A stretch of DNA of 64,000 bases from Eurosta solidaginis (GCF_040869045.1 NC_090319.1:50688779-50752778), one strand, 5' to 3'. Shown: positions 43,397 to 57,265, counted from the stretch's first letter. Made by a program: numbers and translations. Notes: generated from the letters alone by a model not told the origin.

Positions 43397-46300
43397 ATTT
43401 TTATACCTTTCATGAAAATGAAATGGTATATTAATTTCGTCACGAAACCGAAAATTGTAAGTCCTTAAAGGAAAATAGATAGACCCACTATTAAGTATAC
43501 CGAAATAATCAGGTTGAAGAGCAGAGTTGATTTAGCCATGTCCGTCTGTCCGTCTGTCTGTTTGTATGCAAACTAGTCCCTCAATTTTTGAGATATCTTG
43601 ATAAAATTTGGTGAGCGGATGTATTTGGGTGTCCGATTAGACATTTGTCGGAACCGACCGGATCGGACCACTATATCATATATCCTCCATACAACCGATT
43701 TTTCAGAAAAAGAGGAGTTTTGTAATATCTTACCCAATTTAACAGATTGAAGCTTCAAACTGCACCATATATTTTCGTATATTGCACATATTGTTGCCTG
43801 AAAAAATTGATGAGATCGGTCGTATATATAGTATATATCCCCCACAACTGATTGTTCAGATAAGGAACTTTTCGTAATTACTGCCCCATTTTAAGAGCTA
43901 GAGGCTTCAAATTTCAACGAATGCTTAGGTATATAGCATTTATTGTTGTCTGAAAAAATCATAAAGATCGGTGGTATATATAGTATATATATGGTGGTAT
44001 ATATAGTATATATATATAGTATATATATATATATTTTCGCAAATTTTAGCCCCATTTTAACAGCTAGAAGCTTCAAATTTCACCGAATACTTACGTATAT
44101 AGCATATATTGTTGTCTGAAAAAATCATAGAGATCGGTTGTATATATAGTATATATCTCATACAACCGATTGTTCAGATAAGAAACTTTTCGCAATATCT
44201 ACCCCATTTTAACAGCTATAAGCTTCAAATTTCACCGATTGCTTACGTATATAGCATATATTGTTGTTTGAAAAAATCATAGAGATCGGTTGTATATATA
44301 GTATATATCTCATACAACCGATTGTTCAGATAAGAAACTTTTCGCAAATTCTACCCCATTTTAAAAGCTAGAAGCTTCAAATTTCACCAAATGCTTACGT
44401 ATATAGCATATATTGTTGTCTGAAAAAATCATAGAGATCGGTTGTATATATAGTATATATCTCATACAACCGATTGTTCAGATAAGAAACTTTTCGCAAT
44501 ATCTACCCCATTTTAACAGCTATAAGCTTCAAATTTCACCGATTGCTTACGTATATAGCATATATTGTTGTTTGAAAAAATCATAGAGATCGGTTGTATA
44601 TATAGTATATATCTCATACAACCGATTGTTCAGATAAGAAACTTTTCGCAATTTCTCCCCATTTTAACAGCTATAAGCTTCAAATTTCACCGATTGCTTA
44701 CGTATATAGCATATATTGTTGTCTGAAAAAATCATAGAGATCGGTTGTATATATAGTATATATCTCATACAACCGATTGTTCAGATAAGAAACTTTTCGC
44801 AATATCTACCCCATTTTAACAGCTATAAGCTTCAAATTTCACCGATTGCTCTCGTATATAGAATATATTGTTGTCTGAAAAAATCATAGAGATCGGTTGT
44901 ATATATAGTATATATCTCATACAACCGATTGTTCAGATAAGAAACTGTTCGCAATTTCTACCCCATTTTAACAGCTATAAGCTTCAAATTTCACCGATTG
45001 CTTACGTATATAGCATATATTGTTGTCTGAAAAAATAATAGAGATCGGTTGTATATATAGTATATATCTCATACAACCGATTGTTCAGATAAGAAACTTT
45101 TCGCAATATCTACCCCATTTTAACAGCTATAAGCTTCAAATTTCACCGATTGCTTTCGTATATAGCATATATTGTTGTCTGAAAAAATCATAGAGATCGG
45201 TTGTATATATAGTATATATCTCATACAACCGATTGTTCAGATAAGAAACTGTTCGCAATTTCTACCCCATTTTAACAGCTATAAGCTTCAAATTTCACCG
45301 ATTGCTTACGTATATAGCATATATTGTTGTCTGAAAAAATCATAGAGATCGGTTGTATATATAGTATATATCTCATACAACCGATTGTTCAGATAAGAAA
45401 CTTTTCGCAATATCTACCCCATTTTAACAGCTATAAGCTTCAAATTTCACCGATTGCTTTCGTATATAGCATATATTGTTGTCTGAAAAAATCATAGAGA
45501 TCGGTTGTATATATAGTATATATCTCATACAACCGATTGTTCAGATAAGAAACTGTTCGCAATTTCTACCCCATTTTAACAGCTATAAGCTTCAAATTTC
45601 ACCGATTGCTTACGTATATAGCATATATTGTTGTCTGAAAAAATCATAGAGATCGGTTGTATATATAGTATATATCTCATACAACCGATTGTTCAGATAA
45701 GAAACTTTTCGCAATATCTACCCCATTTTAACAGCTATAAGCTTCAAATTTCACCGATTGCTTTCGTATATAGCATATATTGTTGTCTGAAAAAATCATA
45801 GAGATCGGTTGTATATATAGTATATATCTCATACAACCGATTGTTCAGATAAGAAACTGTTCGCAATTTCTACCCCATTTTAACAGCTATAAGCTTCAAA
45901 TTTCACCGATTGCTTACGTATATAGCATATATTGTTGTCTGAAAAAATCATAGAGATCGGTTGTATATATAGTATATATCTCATACAACCGATTGTTCAG
46001 ATAAGAAACTTTTCGCAATATCTACCCCATTTTAACAGCTAGAAGCTTCAAATTTCACCGAATACTTACGTATATAGCATATATTGTTGTCTGAAAAAAT
46101 CATAGAGATCGGTTGTATATATAGTATATATCTCATACAACCGATTGTTCAGATAAGAAACTTTGCGCAATATCTTCCCCATTTTAACAGCTATAAGCTT
46201 CAAATTTCACCGATTGCTTTCGCATATAGCATATATTGTTGTCTGAAAAAATCATAGAGATCGGTTGTATATATAGTATATATCTCATACAACCGATTGT

Positions 46301-47831
46301 TCAGATAAGAAACTTTGCGCAATATCTACCCCATTTTAACAGCTATAAGCTTCAAATTTCACCGATTGCTTTCGTATATAGCATATATTGTTGTCTGAAA
46401 AAATCATAGAGATCGGTTGTATATATAGTATATATCTCATACAACCGATTGTTCAGATAAGAAACTGTTCGCAATATCTACCCCATTTTAACAGCTATAA
46501 GCTTCAAATTTCACCGATTGCTTTCGTATATAGCATATATTGTTGTCTGAAAAAATCATAGAGATCGGTTATATATATATTATATATCTCATACAACCGA
46601 TTGTTCAGATAAGAAACTTTGCGCAATATCTACCCCATTTTAACAGCTATAAGCTTCAAATTTCACCGATTGCTTTCGTATATAGCATATATTGTTGTCT
46701 GAAAAAATCATAGAGATCGGTTGTATATATAGTATATATCTCTAACAACCGATTGTTCAGATAAGAAACTGTTCGCAAAATCTACCCCATTTTAACAGCT
46801 ATAAGCTTCAAATTTCACCGATTGCTTTCGTATATAGCATATATTGTTGTCTGAAAAAATCATAGAGATCGGTTGTATATATAGTATATATCTCATACAA
46901 CCGATTGTTCAGATAAGAAACTTTGCGCAATATCTACCCCATTTTAACAGCTATAAGCTTCAAATTTCACCGATTGCTTTCGTATATAGCATATATTGTT
47001 GTCTGAAAAAATCATAGAGATCGGTTGTATATATAGTATATATCTCATACAACCGATTGTTCAGATAAGAAACTTTGCGCAATATCTACCCTATTTTAAC
47101 AGCTATAAGCTTCAAATTTCACCGATTGCTTTCGTATATAGCATATATTGTTGTCTGAAAAAATCATAGAGATCGGTTGTATATATAGTATATATCTCTT
47201 ACAACCGATTGTTCAGATAAGAAACTGTTCGCAAAATCTACCCCATTTTAACAGCTATAAGCTTCAAATTTCACCGATTGCTTTCGTATATAGCATATAT
47301 TGTTGTCTGAAAAAATCATAGAGATCGGTTGTATATATAGTATATATCTCATACAACCGATTGTTCAGATAAGAAACTTTGCGCAATATCTACCCCATTT
47401 TAACAGCTATAAGCTTCAAATTTCACCGATTGCTTTCGTATATAGCATATATTGTTGTCTGAAAAAATCATAGAGATCGGTTGTATATATAGTATATATC
47501 TCATACAACCGATTGTTCAGATAAGAAACTTTGCGCAATTTCTGCCCCGTTTTAACAGCTAGAAGCTTCAAATTTCACAAAATGCTTAAGTATATAGGAT
47601 ATATTGTTGTCTGAAAAAATCATAGGGATCGGTGGTATATATATTATATACTTCATATAAACTGTCATTTTTGCCCCTTTTTTACGGCTAGAAGCTTCAA
47701 AATTCATCAAATTTCATCAAATAGTTACGTTTACGTCATATATTTTTGAAATACGTGATTCGTAGTCATAGTTTTTACATGCAGACCACAAAAAACGTGA
47801 AGCTTTGCATCCTCACACAGATTACCTACCT
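43397..47831 (+). mobile_element. Helentron-like concatemer, unit 3 (4435 bp)
   Basis: Head, about 25 monomers of ~152 bp, tail. Its length is exactly the same as that of unit 4 (marker ATTACCTACC at 43386, 47821, and ATTAC at 52256). It shares with unit 4 rare variants such as AAAAAATAATAGAGATCGG (45030 and 49469) that unit 2 lacks, so units 3 and 4 come from one duplication. Confidence 0.85.
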
Positions 47832-50800
47832 ATTTTTATACCTTTCATGAAAATGAAATGGTATATTAATTTCGTCACGAAACCGAAAATTGTAAGTCCT
47901 TAAAGGAAAATAGATAGACCCACCATTAAGTATACCGAAATAATCAGGTTGAAGAGCAGAGTTGATTTAGCCATGTCCGTCTGTCCGTCTGTCTGTTTGT
48001 ATGCAAACTAGTCCCTCAATTTTTGAGATATCTTGATAAAATTTGGTGAGCGGATGTATTTGGGTGTCCGATTAGACATTTGTCGGAACCGACCGGATCG
48101 GACCACTATATCATATATCCTCCATACAACCGATTTTTCAGAAAAAGAGGAGTTTTGTAATATCTTACCCAATTTAACAGATTGAAGCTTCAAACTGCAC
48201 CATATATTTTCGTATATTGCACATATTGTTGCCTGAAAAAATTGATGAGATCGGTCGTATATATAGTATATATCCCCCACAACTGATTGTTCAGATAAGG
48301 AACTTTTCGTAATTACTGCCCCATTTTAAGAGCTAGAGGCTTCAAATTTCAACGAATGCTTAGGTATATAGCATTTATTGTTGTCTGAAAAAATCATAAA
48401 GATCGGTGGTATATATAGTATATATATGGTGGTATATATAGTATATATATATAGTATATATATATATATTTTCGCAAATTTTAGCCCCATTTTAACAGCT
48501 AGAAGCTTCAAATTTCACCGAATACTTACGTATATAGCATATATTGTTGTCTGAAAAAATCATAGAGATCGGTTGTATATATAGTATATATCTCATACAA
48601 CCGATTGTTCAGATAAGAAACTTTTCGCAATATCTACCCCATTTTAACAGCTATAAGCTTCAAATTTCACCGATTGCTTACGTATATAGCATATATTGTT
48701 GTTTGAAAAAATCATAGAGATCGGTTGTATATATAGTATATATCTCATACAACCGATTGTTCAGATAAGAAACTTTTCGCAAATTCTACCCCATTTTAAA
48801 AGCTAGAAGCTTCAAATTTCACCAAATGCTTACGTATATAGCATATATTGTTGTCTGAAAAAATCATAGAGATCGGTTGTATATATAGTATATATCTCAT
48901 ACAACCGATTGTTCAGATAAGAAACTTTTCGCAATATCTACCCCATTTTAACAGCTATAAGCTTCAAATTTCACCGATTGCTTACGTATATAGCATATAT
49001 TGTTGTTTGAAAAAATCATAGAGATCGGTTGTATATATAGTATATATCTCATACAACCGATTGTTCAGATAAGAAACTTTTCGCAATTTCTCCCCATTTT
49101 AACAGCTATAAGCTTCAAATTTCACCGATTGCTTACGTATATAGCATATATTGTTGTCTGAAAAAATCATAGAGATCGGTTGTATATATAGTATATATCT
49201 CATACAACCGATTGTTCAGATAAGAAACTTTTCGCAATATCTACCCCATTTTAACAGCTATAAGCTTCAAATTTCACCGATTGCTCTCGTATATAGAATA
49301 TATTGTTGTCTGAAAAAAACATAGAGATCGGTTGTATATATAGTATATATCTCATACAACCGATTGTTCAGATAAGAAACTGTTCGCAATTTCTACCCCA
49401 TTTTAACAGCTATAAGCTTCAAATTTCACCGATTGCTTACGTATATAGCATATATTGTTGTCTGAAAAAATAATAGAGATCGGTTGTATATATAGTATAT
49501 ATCTCATACAACCGATTGTTCAGATAAGAAACTTTTCGCAATATCTACCCCATTTTAACAGCTATAAGCTTCAAATTTCACCGATTGCTTTCGTATATAG
49601 CATATATTGTTGTCTGAAAAAATCATAGAGATCGGTTGTATATATAGTATATATCTCATACAACCGATTGTTCAGATAAGAAACTGTTCGCAATTTCTAC
49701 CCCATTTTAACAGCTATAAGCTTCAAATTTCACCGATTGCTTACGTATATAGCATATATTGTTGTCTGAAAAAATCATAGAGATCGGTTGTATATATAGT
49801 ATATATCTCATACAACCGATTGTTCAGATAAGAAACTTTTCGCAATATCTACCCCATTTTAACAGCTATAAGCTTCAAGTTTCACCGATTGCTTTCGTAT
49901 ATAGCATATATTGTTGTCTGAAAAAATCATAGAGATCGGTTGTATATATAGTATATATCTCATACAACCGATTGTTCAGATAAGAAACTGTTCGCAATTT
50001 CTACCCCATTTTAACAGCTATAAGCTTCAAATTTCACCGATTGCTTACGTATATAGCATATATTGTTGTCTGAAAAAATCATAGAGATCGGTTGTATATA
50101 TAGTATATATCTCATACAACCGATTGTTCAGATAAGAAACTTTTCGCAATATCTACCCCATTTTAACAGCTATAAGCTTCAAATTTCACCGATTGCTTTC
50201 GTATATAGCATGTATTGTTGTCTGAAAAAATCATAGGGATCGGTTGTATATATAGTATATATCTCATACAACCGATTGTTCAGATAAGAAACTGTTCGCA
50301 ATTTCTACCCCATTTTAACAGCTATAAGCTTCAAATTTCACCGATTGCTTACGTATATAGCATATATTGTTGTCTGAAAAAATCATAGAGATCGGTTGTA
50401 TATATAGTATATATCTCATACAACCGATTGTTCAGATAAGAAACTTTTCGCAATATCTACCCCATTTTAACAGCTAGAAGCTTCAAATTTCACCGAATAC
50501 TTACGTATATAGCATATATTGTTGTCTGAAAAAATCATAGAGATCGGTTGTATATATAGTATATATCTCATACAACCGATTGTTCAGATAAGAAACTTTG
50601 CGCAATATCTTCCCCATTTTAACAGCTATAAGCTTCAAATTTCACCGATTGCTTTCGTATATAGCATATATTGTTGTCTGAAAAAATCATAGAGATCGGT
50701 TGTATATATAGTATATATCTCATACAACCGATTGTTCAGATAAGAAACTTTGCGCAATATCTACCCCATTTTAACAGCTATAAGCTTCAAATTTCACCGA

Positions 50801-52266
50801 TTGCTTTCGTATATAGCATATATTGTTGTCTGAAAAAATCATAGAGATCGGTTGTATATATAGTATATATCTCATACAACCGATTGTTCAGATAAGAAAC
50901 TGTTCGCAATATCTACCCCATTTTAACAGCTATAAGCTTCAAATTTCACCGATTGCTTTCGTATATAGCATATATTGTTGTCTGAAAAAATCATAGAGAT
51001 CGGTTATATATATATTATATATCTCATACAACCGATTGTTCAGATAAGAAACTTTGCGCAATATCTACCCCATTTTAACAGCTATAAGCTTCAAATTTCA
51101 CCGATTGCTTTCGTATATAGCATATATTGTTGTCTGAAAAAATCATAGAGATCGGTTGTATATATAGTATATATCTCTTACAACCGATTGTTCAGATAAG
51201 AAACTGTTCGCAATATCTACCCCATTTTAACAGCTATAAGCTTCAAATTTCACCGATTGCTTTCGTATATAGCATATATTGTTGTCTGAAAAAATCATAG
51301 AGATCGGTTGTATATATAGTATATATCTCATACAACCGATTGTTCAGATAAGAAACTTTGCGCAATATCTACCCCATTTTAACAGCTATAAGCTTCAAAT
51401 TTCACCGATTGCTTTCGTATACAGCATATATTGTTGTCTGAAAAAATCATAGAGATCTGTTGTATATATAGTATATATCTCATACAACCGATTGTTCAGA
51501 TAAGAAACTTTGCGCAATATCTACCCTATTTTAACAGCTATAAGCTTCAAATTTCACCGATTGCTTTCGTATATAGCATATATTGTTGTCTGAAAAAATC
51601 ATAGAGATCGGTTGTATATATAGTATATATCTCTTACAACCGATTGTTCAGATAAAAAACTGTTCGCAAAATCTACCCCATTTTAACAGCTATAAGCTTC
51701 AAATTTCACCGATTGCTTTCGTATATAGCATATATTGTTGTCTGAAAAAATCATAGAGATCGGTTGTATATATAGTATATATCTCATACAACCGATTGTT
51801 CAGATAAGAAACTTTGCGCAATATCTACCCCATTTTAACAGCTATAAGCTTCAAATTTCACCGATTGCTTTCGTATATAGCATATATTGTTGTCTGAAAA
51901 AATCATAGAGATCGGTTGTATATATAGTATATATCTCATACAACCGATTGTTCAGATAAGAAACTTTGCGCAATTTCTGCCCCGTTTTAACAGCTAGAAG
52001 CTTCAAATTTCACAAAATGCTTAAGTATATAGCATATATTGTTGTCTGAAAAAATCATAGGGATCGGTGGTATATATATTATATACTTCATATAAACTGT
52101 CATTTTTGCCCCTTTTTTACGGCTAGAAGCTTCAAAATTCATCAAATTTCATCAAATAGTTACGTTTACGTCATATATTTTTGAAATACGTGATTCGTAG
52201 TCATAGTTTTTACATGCAGACCACAAAAAACGTGCAGCTTTGCATCCTCACACAGATTACCTACCT
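47832..52266 (+). mobile_element. Helentron-like concatemer, unit 4 (4435 bp)
   Basis: Near-identical copy of unit 3, with scattered single-base differences (for example CTTCAAGTTTCACC at about 49873 and GCATGTATTG at about 50209). The array carries the same order of monomer variants. Recurrent 61- and 90-codon frames in its head are non-coding. Confidence 0.85.
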
Positions 52267-52656
52267 ATTTTTATACCTTTCATGAAAATGAAATGGTATA
52301 TTAATTTCGTCACGAAACCGAAAATTGTAAGTCCTTAAAGGAAAATAGATAGACCCACCATTAAGTATACCGAAATAATCAGGTTGAAGAGCAGAGTTGA
52401 TTTAGCCATGTCCCTCTGTCCGTCTGTCCGTCTGTCTGTTTGTATGCAAACTAGTCCCTCAATTTTTGAGATATCTTGATAAAATTTGGTGAGCGGATGT
52501 ATTTGGGTGTCCGATTAGACATTTGTCGGAACCGACCGGATCGGACCACTATATCATATATCCTCCATACAACCGATTTTTCAGAAAAAGAGGATTTTTG
52601 TAATATCTTACCCAATTTAACAGATTGAAGCTTCAAACTTCACCATATATTTTCGT
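52267..52656 (+). mobile_element. Helentron-like concatemer, unit 5, left part
   Basis: The head of unit 5 up to TTTTCGTATAT, where element 2 is inserted with the ATAT duplication (52657-52660). It continues at 63025. Confidence 0.8.
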
Positions 52657-52660
52657 ATAT

Positions 52661-55209
52661 TGTAATAGACCGCATAGACAAACTCCGACTCGTGCGTACT
52701 GAGTTGGCCAAGAACATACAAAACGCTTTTGAGAAATCAGCTCAACGCTACAACCTCCGAAGCAGAGTAAAACCATTCAGTGTAGGTGAAAATGTATATC
52801 GGCGCAATTTCGTTCTGAGCGACAAAGCGAATAAGTTTAACGCCAAGCTAGCACCCGTTTTTGTAAAAGCTACAGTTCTCGCCACAAAAGGAAACTCCAT
52901 GTATCAATTGCAAGACATACATGGTAAGATAGGGTGGTACCACGGAAAAGCTATTAAGGAATGCAAGGGTTAAAACACAAGTTACCGTCAGATAATGTCC
53001 TATAAAACAACTAAAAAAGGACAAACCTATATAAATATCTATCTCCATCCCTATTTAATTATCTCCGTTTCGCATCACGCCACCTTTTTTTTACTTGTTT
53101 TTCCGTGCCTATAAAAGCCTCGGATTTAGGATAGCGGGGTCTTTTGCTGGATAAAGTTTGCCTAAAATGTATATTCGCGCGATGAAGCTAATACCGGTCA
53201 AAAAGGTAAAAATCGTGCCGAATTAAATTCCGCAAGTAAAGCGGAAAGTTAAATGTGCGCTAACCCTCTCTAGAGGAACAATAATCCATTTTTTTCGGGA
53301 ACTTAAACGCGCAAAACCGTCATCTAAATAAAACCATAAAAGTTTAAAAGGGAATCAATGTCCGGATTGGGACTTGCAATGACAAGGACTGGGGCTACAT
53401 CATCATCAACTTCAGCATGGAAAACTCGCAGGCTCTGTTGCAGTGACGAAATGTGGAGTGTTAAAATAGTTTCATAAGTGCATTTTACTTAAAACCTTTT
53501 CAAGAAAAAAAAAAAAAAAACATATACATAAGTAAATGCAGTCAAGAGTTAGGAGAAATAGAGAAATTCCAAGTTCCTCTTGACTTCCAGTATGCAACTA
53601 GTTTTGTCGCGGTACAGCCGTAATAGTCTGACTAAAAATATTTTCGGGGTGGAAATCGAGAAAAAAAAAATATACAATAGAAAAATTTAAGTTAAACAAA
53701 TATGGGATGTTCAAAAAAGAAGGGGAAAAATCCGGAAACAATTTTTAACATAAAAAATTGTAAAAATTAAATCTTTCGAATAAAAGTAAAAATATACGAA
53801 TATGTATACTTACTTCTGTAAAATAACTTAAAGACACAAGTATATACATACTAAATATGAAAGAGAGAGAAAAATATAATGTAGGTGACATAATTTTATT
53901 AAATTAAATGTGTGCGAAGGTTTTCAATGATTTTCCTTTGAATTTAACAAAGAAAATTATAATATTTTTGGAATTTCATGGTTCATGATAGTTAAAGTAA
54001 AATCAGAATAATAATATAGGTTATTATAATTAAATGTTCAAGTTAGAAAAGGAGAGAGTGATAATTTTTTAAGTGATTGGAGAGAGAGAGTTTCCAATGT
54101 CTTATTGGCGTTCCAATAAGAATGAGAAAACAAAAATCTGATTGCAACTCGAAGCAATCGCAATATCAAATTCTAATTACAATATTTACATACATATGTG
54201 CTAAAGTACCATTTTACAGCAAAGCAGAAGCATCGTAGAAGGCCTTCATCGAGTTCCTGCAACATCAATGCACGTAAGTTTATAATAAAATTTTTATATT
54301 TTCATACCATTTGGTTCTTTTGCATATGTACATATAGTTTTTTTATTTAACTACCGTGTTAATGATCATTAAGTATGATCAGTGAATCGTGAGAGAACGA
54401 CAGAATCAACGAAACGAGTTGGTATTAGAAATGTCTTTAAATTGTTTGAGATTAATATTTACTAATACTGAATTCGTAACATACTTCAAAACCGCGGAAA
54501 TTTCAATCAAATAACTTATATTTGATTTAATATGATTCGTTTCTCTGTGTTAATAATATTTCACCTGTTTAAATATCACACACTCTTTAGTAAGTTCGTA
54601 AGATTTTTTTTTGCATATAGTTTCGATTCCATGCCGTTCCTATAGGTGTTCGGTCTTAAGCCCAATAGTAAAAATTGGTACTTTCTTTGCTTTAGTACTA
54701 AATTTAGTATGAAATCAAATTCTGATCTTTTTCTTTTTAGTTGATTAGTCTTATTATTAAATAAAACATGAATTGTTAAGTTTGTAATAATGGTCTGAAA
54801 TTCGTTGTTGTTGTTGCTTTACATTGGGACATCTCATTAACATCTGAGAAGTCATGGTTGGGTGGGATAAGAGCGGTAAGTAATTGGTAGAAGAACCGCT
54901 AGGCAAAAGACAAAGTCTTGTGTCGCTTTCTAAAAAGGTTAATCAACGGTCCTATTGAGTGATGAGGTAAGAAATTCCTTAACCCTTACGTGTGCGTAAA
55001 CTTTTTCTTGTTAGGCCTTGGGTTTGTCGTAACTGGTGGTTTGGTCGGTCGTTTGGTCAACGAACCCACATAAGTGGCTGAAGCTCCGGGACAGCTAGAC
55101 GCACACGGGCAGACGCCGATCATCTTCTTCGTGCCACCAGGTAAACTTGGTACAACTGCGAAACAATTGTCAACCCAGAGTAAGTATGCTTGTCAAAGGT
55201 CCCATAACA
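52661..55209 (+). repeat. Element 2 5' LTR (2549 bp), carrying an integrase-tail fragment
   Basis: Starts TGTAATAGACCGCATAG and ends CCCATAACA. Its first 313 bp (52661-52973) are the coding sequence of the integrase C-terminus, present here only because the LTR copies the end of pol; it has no start of its own and is not a gene. TATAAAAG is at 53110-53117. Against the 3' LTR I found four substitutions (near 52724, 53061, 54291 and 54684) and a 5-base difference in an A-run at about 53505. Confidence 0.92.
53110..53117 (+). promoter_or_regulatory. Element 2 TATA box
   Basis: TATAAAAG in the 5' LTR, about 140 bp after the pol-derived stop codon; repeated at 60920-60927. If this is the promoter, U3 is about 480 bp and R-U5 about 2 kb. 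Confidence 0.6.
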
Positions 55210-55214
55210 GAAAA

Positions 55215-55225
55215 TGGCGCCCAAC
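55215..55225 (+). other. Element 2 primer-binding site (tRNA-Lys type)
   Basis: TGGCGCCCAAC lies five bases after the LTR. It is the classic complement of a tRNA-Lys 3' end, used by gypsy and Osvaldo-like elements. Confidence 0.9.
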
Positions 55226-55864
55226 AGTGTGGGGCCCCAGCGTAGAAGAAAGCCAAAAATAATTTTTAACTTTAATTAGGGGTTTCACAAACCATTGTCC
55301 TATACGAATTTTGTTTCTCTTCATTTATTTTTATTTTTGTAGTACCGGTTTCATAGCCATTGGTATTTGGAATTTAGTTTGAAACGATGAGATAAATTAA
55401 CGTCGTACTAACCATATCAGTAGCTTTGACCACATAATTGCAAATAAAACTGACGTATAATTCGTTATTTCTTTTTTCATCTTGGATTTATTTTGAATTT
55501 GGCTATATGCATATTTTAAATACCACTTGAATGTAGAATCTCGTTATTGTATGTTTAAAGGATCAAGATTTAGTTCCATTAATTTTTGTTGCAAGTTGGA
55601 ATGCGTGTGTTGTACGTACCGCAATAACAAAAATTCTTACACCACATGAAAGTGAAAAAGCACACAAATGTCTTAGGCCGTATAACAACAAAACGAACAG
55701 CAACAATTGAAGAGTAAGACCATATTTGATTTGAGTTTGCTTTAACAAAAAATTTTTTTTCTGTATTTTGAATAAATACACACGCATATACATTTTTTAA
55801 TATCCTTACATATATATATATATACATCTATATACCTTTTTGCAATTTTTTTAATATACGCACA
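55226..55864 (+). other. Element 2 leader
   Basis: Untranslated leader of about 640 bp between primer site and gag start, expected to hold packaging signals. Frames on either strand here are short and unsupported. Confidence 0.6.
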
Positions 55865-57265
55865 ATGCCGTTACGTCACAATGATGAGTATGCACCTCCG
55901 CCACTAACCCCAAGGCGTTTGTGCACAATTTGCCGCGAAAACTTTACCTTGACTTCTGATGCTGTGCGTACTGCATGCAATCACAAATTCCATCGGTCTT
56001 GTCTTTTGAATTGGCTAAGGAATAATACAACTTGTCCTCAGTGTAGAGCACAATGCAATCCCAATAACTTTCGACCAAATCCATACCCTCTTCGTTCACA
56101 AGCTAGATCGGTAACTAGTCCCACTGTTCAAGAGCGACAGTCTACCTCACAGGCCGCACAACAGCAGCAGCAACCGGCAGAAACTAGTGTTGAAACACAA
56201 GCTTCAGCTCAAGCAGCCGCAGGAAATTCGGGTCTTCAACAATCCCAACAGTCACAACAATCACCAGCAAGAACCATGGAACAAAACAACAGCAACGACA
56301 TATCTGTTACGCCACCGGAAGACACTAGAATCCGAAATATTGTCAGCGCCGTTATCTCCGCGCGACAAGCTAATTTATTACAAGACTTCGAAACCCGATT
56401 TGCTCAATTGGAGCAGCGGTTAGATCAATCCGTTAATAATATTGTCTCTAGATTGCAAAACGTAAACTTGCAACCTCCACAAAACAATGATTTACCACCA
56501 TTAGTTGATTGGCCACAAGATCCACCGGATTTTGTTAATGGCCTTAGTCAACATGGTGGCGCGCCTTTAAATATGCATGCACAAGGAAATCCTTACAGGA
56601 ATTCTAATGTGGGTTTTCCGCGCAGTAGTGACATATCACACGTCACTAATTCTGGCAAAATTGCCAACCTTATTTCAAACTGGGACATCAAATTTGATGG
56701 CTCAAATCGTCTATCGGTAGAAAATTTTATTTATAGAGTCGAGTCACAGGTGATCGATACACTCGGAGGAAATTTCACTTTGTTCTGCGAACATGTCCAA
56801 AGCGTGTTTACTAAGGAGGCCAAAGATTGGTACTGGCGTTACAGACGCTCAGTAGATCGTGTTGTTTGGCCTAATCTTTGTCAAGCTCTCCGCACCCATT
56901 TTGCCGCACACCGTACTGATACGGATATTAAAGAGGCAATACGTATGCGCAAGCAAAATATGTCCGAAACCTTTGATGAATACCGCAATGCTATTTTTAA
57001 AATCGCAGAAAACTTGAGCATTCCTATCCCAGAGGCAGAACTTGTAGAAATACTACAGAGAGGGTTAAGACCTCGCTTGAGGCAACAACTTTTATACGTT
57101 TCCATTCCTTCGGTAGCTAAATTGCGCGAGTTATGCATTAAACACGAAAGCTTACTTCAAGAAATCGCTAGACAGTCGTCTTCAAGTAATACTGCTTTGT
57201 CCACCCCTTATCGAAATACGCCTGTTCGTAAGCAAGTTAACGAAGTTGCATTGTCGATGAAATAG
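55865..57265 (+). CDS. gag: Element 2 Gag, N-terminal and capsid part, with RING-H2 finger
   Basis: 466 codons, ATG at 55865. Residues 20-60 form a complete RING-H2: C20, C23, C38, H40, H43, C46, C57, C60. Ile22, Trp50, Pro58 and Arg61 stand where active RING E3 ligases have their E2-binding residues and linchpin arginine. A Gln/Ser-rich linker follows (about 90-160), a possible coiled coil (170-205), and a capsid-like domain (about 265-430; FDGSNRLSVENFIYRVESQ, the LRTHF segment, MRKQNMSETFDEYRNAIF, LQRGLRPRLRQQL). RING E3s move ubiquitin from an E2 to a target; such a role here is inferred. The frame ends early at 57263-57265; the zinc knuckles are in the next frame, so a single-base loss near 57245 is likely. 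No good slippery heptamer is at that spot. Confidence 0.88.
   Translation: MPLRHNDEYAPPPLTPRRLCTICRENFTLTSDAVRTACNHKFHRSCLLNWLRNNTTCPQCRAQCNPNNFRPNPYPLRSQARSVTSPTVQERQSTSQAAQQQQQPAETSVETQASAQAAAGNSGLQQSQQSQQSPARTMEQNNSNDISVTPPEDTRIRNIVSAVISARQANLLQDFETRFAQLEQRLDQSVNNIVSRLQNVNLQPPQNNDLPPLVDWPQDPPDFVNGLSQHGGAPLNMHAQGNPYRNSNVGFPRSSDISHVTNSGKIANLISNWDIKFDGSNRLSVENFIYRVESQVIDTLGGNFTLFCEHVQSVFTKEAKDWYWRYRRSVDRVVWPNLCQALRTHFAAHRTDTDIKEAIRMRKQNMSETFDEYRNAIFKIAENLSIPIPEAELVEILQRGLRPRLRQQLLYVSIPSVAKLRELCIKHESLLQEIARQSSSSNTALSTPYRNTPVRKQVNEVALSMK

Noticed and set aside
30860..52200. CRISPR-like array
   Set aside because: There are no unique spacers; the entire 152-bp unit repeats, there are no cas genes, and the organism is a eukaryote.
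40045..52636. Recurrent 61- and 90-codon minus-strand frames, repeated in each concatemer unit
   Set aside because: They are copies of the same non-coding head; recurrence is due to duplication and not to conserved coding.
52692..52973. A 93-codon gene left of element 2
   Set aside because: It is the integrase tail carried in the 5' LTR, identical to the end of pol at 60502-60783 and without its own start.
55074..55262. 62-codon leader frame over the LTR/primer-site junction
   Set aside because: It crosses the LTR end and primer site, which are under other constraints, and shows no domain.
57241..57265. Second programmed frameshift inside gag of element 2
   Set aside because: No in-phase slippery heptamer in the 25-bp overlap, and the frame change would split Gag before its zinc knuckles; a single-base loss is simpler.
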